This document shows positions 9,769-14,980 of a DNA stretch of 14,980 nucleotides, piece by piece (position 1 is the first letter of the stretch; each line of letters begins with the position of its first letter). A program made the position numbers and the translations under genes. Location of the stretch: NCBI GenBank assembly GCA_910578305.1, contig CAJTQH010000006.1, forward strand, positions 39,002 to 53,981. The letters run 5' to 3'. Source of the stretch: an uncultured Muribaculaceae bacterium. GTDB lineage: Bacteria; Bacteroidota; Bacteroidia; Bacteroidales; Muribaculaceae. The notes below the pieces were generated by a model. It made no database searches. It was not told where the DNA came from and worked only from the letters and a program-made list of their open reading frames with translations.

Positions 9769-11643
9769 ATGAACCTGATAAAAAAAAATAAATTAGCCCT
9801 GCGCCACAATCTGTATCTGTTGCGCATGAGCATCCACAGGGCTTCACACCGCAGCATAAAGGCCATATCGGCCACATCCGCATCTCTCATGGTATTGTCG
9901 GCCTTAGCGTCGGTAGTATGTCTTGTCAGTCTGGTGATCCATGCAGGATACGAGCACACAGTATCCGAATTCATCGTTATCAGACGTGTGCTACGATTCA
10001 CTCAGGCCATATTTACCGCCAATGTCCTTTTTAATCTCACTTTCAATCTGCGCAACACAATACGCAACACGAAGCTTATAAAATGGATTGTCGACGCGGC
10101 CATACTGCTCACTCTATTACCATGGATATATCCCCACCCCGACAATCCATGGCTGCCTTGGCTTGAACAAATGTTATATTCCAACAAGTTTCTCTACAGC
10201 ATATTGGCAGCATATTCTGTTGTCACACTCTCCTATGCCATATTCAAAGTTGTGAGCCGACGCACCAACCCCTCATTGCTCATGTCATGCAGCTTCTTGA
10301 TATTCATACTCATTGGTTCATTCATGCTTATGCTGCCTAAATGCACTTATCATGATATCAGCTACGTCGACTCGCTTTTCGTCAGCACCAGTGCAGTGAG
10401 CATCACCGGGCTGTCGCCAATAGACATTCCTTCGACATTCACACCGCTTGGAATTTTCATATTGGCCGCACTGATACAGATCGGAGCACTGGGAGTCATG
10501 ACATTCACCAGCTTCTTCGCACTCTTCTTCAGTGGCAGCGCATCAATCTACAGTCAGCTCATGCTTAAAGACATGGTCTACTCCAAAAGCTTGAACTCTC
10601 TCATTCCCACCCTGCTCTACATCATGGCATTCACATTTGCTATCGAACTGACAGGAGCTGTCTTGATATTTTTTTCTATCCATGGCTCTCTCGGCATGGA
10701 CATACCCGACGAGATCGCATTTTCAGCTTTTCACTCACTGTCTGCTTTCTGCAATGCCGGATTTTCCACACTGCCCGACGGCATGGCAAATCCCTTGTTG
10801 CTGCATGGCAACATATCAATCTATTGGATTATGTCGGCTATGATCATAGCCGGCAGTCTTGGGTTTCCGATCCTGGTTAACTTCCGAGATGCCATAACTC
10901 TCAAACTGCGTCGTATGCGCCGTTTATTCATACAACACCACAATGAAATATCCGAGATACGTCAGGTACATACATTCAACATGAACACCAAGATCGTACT
11001 GGTGACATTCGGCCTGCTGTTCCTGTTCGGAGCGGTGATATTTTTCATTCTCGAATACGACAACTCTCTTACCGGAATGACACTGATGGAGAAAATCACA
11101 CAGTCGGCTTTCAACTCCGCATCGCCACGCAGTGCCGGATTCGTTTCAGTCAATCCGGCCGGATTTCTCAACATCACCATCATCATACTGCTGTTTCTGA
11201 TGTGGATAGGCGGAGCTTCGCAGTCGACCGGCGGAGGTATAAAAGTCAATACATTTGCAGCCATCTGGCTAAATCTGAGAGCTATAATCACAGAAACACC
11301 ACGCGTCACAGCTTTCAGACGCACCATTGCTACCGGATCAATACGCAGAGCAAACGCAGTGGTGGCTCTCTCGATAATATCCTATCTGTTATTTTCTGTA
11401 ATATTGCTTGCTCTCGAACCGCATCTGCCTACAAAATCACTGCTGTTCGAATCCTGCTCTGCATTGTTTACCGTAGGTTCGTCACTTGGAGTTACCTCGC
11501 AACTTTCGGCTCCGTCCGAAGTCATATTGTGCATAGCCATGTTCCTTGGACGTGTAGGCATACTGTCGTTATTGGCAGGCATGGCCCGACGCCACCACCA
11601 CCCTGAAGTGACATACCCATCCGACAACATTATAATCAACTGA
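9769..11643 (+). CDS. trkH: TrkH/KtrB-family potassium uptake channel subunit
   Basis: This is the inner-membrane K+-conducting subunit of a Trk/Ktr system. The core has four repeated membrane-pore-membrane units, and a pore loop with its filter glycine is visible in each: VSITGL (G214), FCNAGF (G331), SPRSAGF (G457) and FTVGSSLG (G570). The loop GGASQSTGGGIKV near 485-497 matches the intramembrane gate loop of the third unit. At 624 residues it is about 170 longer than typical KtrB. The excess is N-terminal: a basic head (1-32) and about four hydrophobic segments (near 33-58, 68-91, 104-121 and 141-162) before the first core helix at about 169. ATG at 9769 is the only sensible start; upstream frames stop within 30 bases. 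An A8 run covers codons 4-7. Its partner trkA follows after 27 bases. Ion choice (K+ alone, or Na+-dependent) cannot be read from sequence. Confidence 0.95.
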   Translation: MNLIKKNKLALRHNLYLLRMSIHRASHRSIKAISATSASLMVLSALASVVCLVSLVIHAGYEHTVSEFIVIRRVLRFTQAIFTANVLFNLTFNLRNTIRNTKLIKWIVDAAILLTLLPWIYPHPDNPWLPWLEQMLYSNKFLYSILAAYSVVTLSYAIFKVVSRRTNPSLLMSCSFLIFILIGSFMLMLPKCTYHDISYVDSLFVSTSAVSITGLSPIDIPSTFTPLGIFILAALIQIGALGVMTFTSFFALFFSGSASIYSQLMLKDMVYSKSLNSLIPTLLYIMAFTFAIELTGAVLIFFSIHGSLGMDIPDEIAFSAFHSLSAFCNAGFSTLPDGMANPLLLHGNISIYWIMSAMIIAGSLGFPILVNFRDAITLKLRRMRRLFIQHHNEISEIRQVHTFNMNTKIVLVTFGLLFLFGAVIFFILEYDNSLTGMTLMEKITQSAFNSASPRSAGFVSVNPAGFLNITIIILLFLMWIGGASQSTGGGIKVNTFAAIWLNLRAIITETPRVTAFRRTIATGSIRRANAVVALSIISYLLFSVILLALEPHLPTKSLLFESCSALFTVGSSLGVTSQLSAPSEVILCIAMFLGRVGILSLLAGMARRHHHPEVTYPSDNIIIN

Positions 11644-11670
11644 TACAAATTTTAACCCCCACATACCTCT

Positions 11671-12363
11671 ATGCGATATCTCATAATAGGACTTGGAATC
11701 TACGGATCAAATCTTGCCATCGACCTCACAAACATGGGTCATGAAGTGATCGGAGCCGACAAGAACCCTACTCTTGTTGAATCAATCAAAGACTTCATTT
11801 CCACGGCCTATATTATCGATTCCACCGATGAGACATCACTCAATGTGCTGCCTCTAAAAAATGTGGATCTTGTAATAGTGGCTATCGGTGAGAATTTCGG
11901 TGCCAGCATCCGCACCGTGGCCATACTCAAAAAAATCGGCGTTCCACACATCTATGCACGCGCCATTGACAAACTGCACGAATCGATACTCGAAGGCTTC
12001 GGCATAGATCGTATCATAACTCCTGAACAGCGGGCGGCGGCTGACCTGGTCAATGAAATGAGCCTTGGAAATGACACCGAATCCCTGCGTATCGACTCCG
12101 AGCACTACATCCTCAAATTCCGCATTCCGGAATTTTTTGTAGGCATACGCTATGCTTCCATGACACTTGAAAAAGACTTCGGGCTAAAACTCATCACTGC
12201 TTTGCGCAAATCACAGTCGCGCAACATACTCGGCATCGAACGTGAACGCTACTCCGTTATTACCGACATTGAGTCATCAGACGAACGTGTACAGTCGGGC
12301 GACATGATCGCATGCCTTGGCACATCGGCCGACTTCCGCAATCTGTTCCGACACTTCGAATAG
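11671..12363 (+). CDS. trkA: TrkA/KtrA-family RCK regulatory subunit of the K+ transporter
   Basis: This is a cytoplasmic ring-forming subunit that binds nucleotide and gates the TrkH pore. Residues 1-130 form a Rossmann RCK_N domain: glycine motif GLGIYG (7-12), acidic D30 at the end of strand 2 (GADKN) for the ribose, and IIDSTDETSL after strand 3. Residues from about 140 to 228 fit the RCK_C (TrkA_C) domain, ending in GDMIACLG. At 230 residues there is one RCK unit, as in KtrA; E. coli TrkA is about twice as long with two units. The pair is therefore KtrAB-like in build, although the symbol trkA is commonly used. It lies 27 bases after trkH on the same strand, so co-transcription is very likely, and a terminator begins 6 bases after its stop. 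ATG at 11671 starts the Rossmann strand directly, so the start is secure. Confidence 0.94.
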   Translation: MRYLIIGLGIYGSNLAIDLTNMGHEVIGADKNPTLVESIKDFISTAYIIDSTDETSLNVLPLKNVDLVIVAIGENFGASIRTVAILKKIGVPHIYARAIDKLHESILEGFGIDRIITPEQRAAADLVNEMSLGNDTESLRIDSEHYILKFRIPEFFVGIRYASMTLEKDFGLKLITALRKSQSRNILGIERERYSVITDIESSDERVQSGDMIACLGTSADFRNLFRHFE

Positions 12364-12369
12364 TCATAA

Positions 12370-12417
12370 AATAACATGTGAGCATCTTCCGTTGAACGGA
12401 TATGCCCACATGTTATT
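12370..12417. terminator. Bidirectional intrinsic terminator between trkA and the lipoprotein gene
   Basis: The arms AATAACATGTG (12370-12380) and CACATGTTATT (12407-12417) pair perfectly over 11 bases. After one A/C mismatch, GCAT/ATGC pair, and TCCGTT-G-AACGGA (12388-12400) forms the top of the stem. A T-rich tract follows on the plus strand (12421-12430), and a short T run follows on the minus strand just beyond the left arm. It lies between two convergent genes, 6 bases past the trkA stop and 26 bases past the lipoprotein stop, so it probably serves both. Confidence 0.85.
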
Positions 12418-12443
12418 ATCGTTTTATTTTATCTGTCAGACGA

Positions 12444-12800
12444 TTAATCCTTATATTTTTCCTGAGCCTTTTCAAATTTCTCCTTATTGGCATCGTCCAG
12501 ATCCGACATGCTGAGTGTAAGCCCAAACATCAGAGCATATCCTAAAAGATCACGGTTTTCCTCGTCCTGAAGAATTTCCGCTTCCTTTGCGGCATCACCT
12601 TTCACCTTGTTACGTATGTCATTAAGCTGGCCGGCGATAGCTTCATACTGATCTATCATCGCGCTATAATCGCTCTGTGTAAGTTCTTTGTGACTCTTAA
12701 TCTTTTCAGCGAGTTCTTCACAAGTCGACTTGCTGTAGCCCGAGCATGCAGCCATCATCACAGCCACCATAGCCATAAGCATAAATCTGATTACTTTCAT
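12444..12800 (-). CDS. Small putative lipoprotein, function unknown
   Basis: I do not recognise the family. The 118-residue product starts with MKVIRF, a Met/Ala-rich hydrophobic stretch, and a lipobox-like MAAC with the lipidated cysteine at C19; the -3 residue is Met instead of the usual Leu. No acidic export signal follows the cysteine (next residues SGYSKST), so a periplasm-facing anchor is more likely than surface display. The mature part is about 99 residues, highly charged and helical in look: KIKSHKELTQSDYSAMIDQY, then a Lys/Glu/Asp-rich stretch, a short hydrophobic patch GYALMFGLTLSM near 87-98, and a charged tail ending EKYKD. C27 is a second cysteine. The gene stands alone, convergent with trkA and divergent from the helicase gene, with its own good promoter 40 bases upstream. 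The real-gene call rests on signal peptide, promoter and terminator together. Confidence 0.85.
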   Translation of the reverse strand: MKVIRFMLMAMVAVMMAACSGYSKSTCEELAEKIKSHKELTQSDYSAMIDQYEAIAGQLNDIRNKVKGDAAKEAEILQDEENRDLLGYALMFGLTLSMSDLDDANKEKFEKAQEKYKD

Positions 12801-12840
12801 AAGTGTTGTTTTTAGTGGATATTAGTTATTTGGTATTCCA

Positions 12841-12872
12841 CAAATATAGGTATTAATCACCTGCCATCCAAA
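12841..12872 (-). promoter_or_regulatory. Bacteroidetes-type promoter for the lipoprotein gene
   Basis: On the minus strand the -7 element is TATATTTG (12848 down to 12841), an exact match to TAnnTTTG. The -33 element TTTG lies at 12872-12869, with 20 bases between them, as in Bacteroides housekeeping promoters. This puts the transcript start near 12834 and leaves a leader of about 34 bases. Confidence 0.6.
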
Positions 12873-12911
12873 ATATACGTAAAAAAATTACAGCCAAATG
12901 GCCGGATGGCA
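12862..12911. repeat. 8-bp inverted repeat at the lipoprotein promoter
   Basis: TGCCATCC (12862-12869) and GGATGGCA (12904-12911) are perfect inverted copies, 34 bases apart. The left arm ends on the last base of the -33 element of the lipoprotein promoter. It could be a split operator. A match of this size can also occur by chance in a region this long, so I hold it loosely. Confidence 0.25.
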
Positions 12912-12990
12912 TCCTGACATCAACCCCCATACTCCGGACAAATAAATTTCCTCCGCGCAAAATACGTCATCAAACCACACATCCGTGTTG

Positions 12991-12998
12991 TAACTTTG
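12991..12998 (+). promoter_or_regulatory. Possible distal -7 element for the helicase gene
   Basis: TAACTTTG matches TAnnTTTG exactly and is followed by C, a common next base. No TTTG is found 19-21 bases upstream, so support is the -7 alone. Use of it would leave a leader of roughly 135 bases. Confidence 0.3.
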
Positions 12999-13094
12999 CT
13001 TCACAATTCTACATTACTTGATATTTCCGCAACACAAATCCTCACACCATACCCCCCCGATACTATCGTTATAGGAAATGCCATGTTTTTTTAG

Positions 13095-13102
13095 TAATTT
13101 TG
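13095..13102 (+). promoter_or_regulatory. Possible proximal -7 element for the helicase gene
   Basis: TAATTTTG matches TAnnTTTG and lies 37 bases before the TTG start, giving a leader of about 30 bases, similar to the one inferred for the lipoprotein gene. The -33 position does not match TTTG. It competes with the distal candidate at 12991-12998. Confidence 0.35.
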
Positions 13103-13139
13103 AAATCTGTTTTAAACAATCCGAACAGCCGCATCAAAA

Positions 13140-14980
13140 TTGGAAGAATATTTAGATCAACTCAATGAGCAGCAACGTGCTGCAGTGACATATACCGACG
13201 GCCCCGCACTGGTTATAGCAGGAGCCGGATCGGGCAAGACACGTGTGCTCACATACAAGATAGTACACCTGCTGCGTCTCGGCTACGAGCCTTGGCGCAT
13301 AATGGCTCTTACTTTTACCAACAAAGCCGCGCGTGAGATGCGCGAACGTATAGAGCAACTCGTAGGACCTCAGACCGCCTCTCGTCTGTGGATGGGTACT
13401 TTTCACTCCATATTCGCCCGGCTTCTGCGTCAGAATGCCGAACGCATAGGCTACAAATCCAATTTCACCATCTACGACACAGCCGACAGCAAATCTCTCA
13501 TCAAAAGCATCATTAAAGAAAAAGACCTCGACGACAAAATCTACAAGCCGTCGGTGGTGCAGTCGGCCATATCCTGGGCAAAAAACTCGCTTATATCTCC
13601 TGAGAAGTATGCCATGCTCAAGGATGTCATGGAGAGCGACCGCCAGGCAAGACGTCCGCTGATCTACGACATCTACCGCACCTATCGCAACCGCTGTTTC
13701 ACGTCGGGAGCCATGGACTTCGACGATCTGCTCTACTACATGAACGTGTTGCTGCGCGACAATCCCGATATTCTGCACCATTACCAGGACTTTTTCCGCT
13801 ACATACTTGTCGACGAGTATCAGGACACCAACTTCGCTCAGCACGTCATCGTATCTCAGCTCTGCCGTGAAAATCCGCATCTGTGCGTGGTGGGCGACGA
13901 TGCCCAGAGCATCTACTCGTTCCGTGGCGCCAACATAAGCAATATACTCAATCTGCGCAACGCCTATCCGGCTTTGCGCACATTCAAGCTCGAACAGAAC
14001 TATCGTTCGACCCAGACCATAATAAATGCCGCCAACTCGCTTATAGAAAAAAACACGCAGCAGATACGCAAACATGTGTTTTCATGCGGCGAGCGTGGGC
14101 AACGCATTGATGTAGTGCAGAGTTACAGCGACTTTGAAGAAGGCTATCTTGTGGCCAACCGGATTTCACAGTTGAAAATGCGCACACACGACAGTTTCGA
14201 GGATTTTGCCATACTCTACCGCACAAATGCCCAGAGCCGTGTGCTTGAAGAGTCACTTCGCAAGCGCAATATCCCCTATCGTATCTACGGTGGTCTTTCG
14301 TTCTACCAGCGTAAGGAAGTCAAGGATGCAATAGCCTACTTCCGTCTGTCGGTCAACCCCGACGACGACGAGGCTCTGCGACGCATCATAAACTATCCGG
14401 CACGAGGCATAGGCGAAACCACACTCCAAAAGCTGCTGCGCGCCGCCATCGACAACAACACCAGTATATGGGATGTGATAACAAGGCTCGACAGCCTCAA
14501 TCCGGGCTTCAACTCTGGCACGCTGCGCAAACTCGACGATTTCCGCGCCATGATAGAGACATTTATCGAGGCCAACCGTCGTGGCGATACCGCCGAGCAG
14601 GTAGCCACCTTGATCATAAGCCGCAGCCGATTGTTGTCGGTGCTTCTTAGCGACAACACTCCTGAGAACCTGTCGAAACAGGAAAACATCAACGAACTCA
14701 TAGCCGGTGTGAAGGAATTTATGGAAAACCGCGAGGAAGAAGGCCGCGACGATGTATCACTGGCCGACTTTCTCGGAGAAATATCACTTGCCACCGATCA
14801 GGACAATAATGACGATGATGCCCAGGCCGACGAGCGCGTGACACTGATGACCGTACATGCCGCCAAGGGACTGGAATTCAACAATGTCTTTATTGTCGGA
14901 GTTGAAGAAGATCTGTTTCCATCGGCCATGGCCAACAACTCGCTCAATGAGATCGAGGAAGAACGCCGCCTGCTCTACGT
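13140..14980 (+). CDS. uvrD: UvrD/PcrA-type superfamily 1 DNA helicase, N-terminal part (3' end outside window)
   Basis: This is a 3'-5' DNA helicase that unwinds DNA in excision and mismatch repair and strips proteins from DNA. The frame is open for 613 codons to the right edge; the family runs to about 720-780. Motifs in order: Q motif LNEQQRAAV (Q12), Walker A AGAGSGKT (27-34), Ia LTFTNKAAREM, II LVDEYQDT (223-230), III VVGDDAQSIYSFRGA (from 250), IV LEQNYRST (284-291), V TVHAAKGLEF (571-580). It breaks off in EEERRLLYV, just before motif VI. The start is TTG at 13140: an in-frame stop lies at 13113-13115, no ATG or GTG lies between, and EEYLDQLN follows directly, which matches where relatives begin with Met. 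PcrA and UvrD cannot be told apart here. The gene is divergent from the lipoprotein gene and probably transcribed alone or with genes to the right. Confidence 0.95.
   Translation, partial: MEEYLDQLNEQQRAAVTYTDGPALVIAGAGSGKTRVLTYKIVHLLRLGYEPWRIMALTFTNKAAREMRERIEQLVGPQTASRLWMGTFHSIFARLLRQNAERIGYKSNFTIYDTADSKSLIKSIIKEKDLDDKIYKPSVVQSAISWAKNSLISPEKYAMLKDVMESDRQARRPLIYDIYRTYRNRCFTSGAMDFDDLLYYMNVLLRDNPDILHHYQDFFRYILVDEYQDTNFAQHVIVSQLCRENPHLCVVGDDAQSIYSFRGANISNILNLRNAYPALRTFKLEQNYRSTQTIINAANSLIEKNTQQIRKHVFSCGERGQRIDVVQSYSDFEEGYLVANRISQLKMRTHDSFEDFAILYRTNAQSRVLEESLRKRNIPYRIYGGLSFYQRKEVKDAIAYFRLSVNPDDDEALRRIINYPARGIGETTLQKLLRAAIDNNTSIWDVITRLDSLNPGFNSGTLRKLDDFRAMIETFIEANRRGDTAEQVATLIISRSRLLSVLLSDNTPENLSKQENINELIAGVKEFMENREEEGRDDVSLADFLGEISLATDQDNNDDDAQADERVTLMTVHAAKGLEFNNVFIVGVEEDLFPSAMANNSLNEIEEERRLLY

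Larger units (their letters stand above)
12801..13139. other. Divergent intergenic region, no gene seen
   Basis: These 339 bases separate the lipoprotein gene (minus) from the helicase gene (plus). They are A/T-richer than the genes and carry stop codons in all frames I followed. Contents: the lipoprotein promoter (12841-12872), an 8-bp inverted repeat (12862-12911), a C7 run (13052-13058), and two possible -7 elements facing right (12991-12998 and 13095-13102). I see no RNA gene or riboswitch in it. Confidence 0.7.

Noticed and set aside
10962..11327. Open frame of 121 residues on the minus strand over trkH
   Set aside because: It is antisense to the third pore unit of TrkH, and nothing supports expression.
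13052..13058. C7 run as a phase-variation switch for the helicase gene
   Set aside because: It is short, lies outside the spacer of either candidate promoter, and does not lie in a coding frame.
13152..14075. Open frame of 307 residues on the minus strand opposite the helicase gene
   Set aside because: It lies fully within the uvrD coding region, whose helicase motifs are unmistakable; the minus-strand product has no recognisable domain and low-complexity Val/Ile-rich composition typical of an antisense shadow.
1..14980. Insertion sequences, CRISPR arrays, tRNA or rRNA genes, prophage or defence genes
   Set aside because: No transposase, regularly spaced repeat, cloverleaf or related protein was seen; the whole window is explained by housekeeping genes.

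Overview
The window reads as ordinary chromosomal core DNA of a Bacteroidota member, most likely a gut Bacteroidales; a Muribaculaceae-type organism is a guess from overall composition and protein style. The evidence is a full SprA/Sov type IX secretion translocon next to ruvA, candidate promoters that match the Bacteroidetes -33/-7 pattern (TTTG ... TAnnTTTG), no Shine-Dalgarno sequences before the starts, and a lipoprotein with a Bacteroidales-like lipobox.

Layout. (1) Positions 2-313: the C-terminal half of ruvA, cut by the left edge. (2) 389-7858: sprA, a 2489-residue giant outer-membrane translocon of the type IX secretion system, intact. (3) 7873-9734: a Uup-type ABC-F ATPase gene, broken by one net missing base near 8161-8166; the rest is well preserved. 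(4) 9769-11643: a TrkH/KtrB-family K+ channel subunit with an added N-terminal membrane module. (5) 11671-12363: its single-RCK regulatory subunit (TrkA/KtrA type). (6) 12370-12417: a long hairpin that can end transcription from both sides. (7) 12444-12800, minus strand: a small lipoprotein of unknown function with its own promoter. (8) 12801-13139: a 339-base divergent promoter region. (9) 13140 to the right edge: the N-terminal 613 codons of a UvrD/PcrA-type helicase that starts with TTG and is cut by the edge.

How the parts relate. ruvA through trkA all read rightward. The gaps after sprA are only 14, 34 and 27 bases, and a strong terminator follows trkA, so sprA-uup-trkH-trkA is probably one transcription unit. 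The functional links are loose: TrkH and TrkA form one potassium uptake complex, SprA exports proteins across the outer membrane, Uup acts on ribosomes, and RuvA and UvrD act in DNA repair. The ruvA-sprA pairing is also known in other Bacteroidota.

I did not find a clear undescribed system. There are no mobile elements, CRISPR arrays, RNA genes or defence-like cassettes that I can support. The items most worth a second look are the uup frameshift, three EF-hand-like loops and a threefold repeat inside SprA, the extra membrane module on TrkH, and the unknown lipoprotein.
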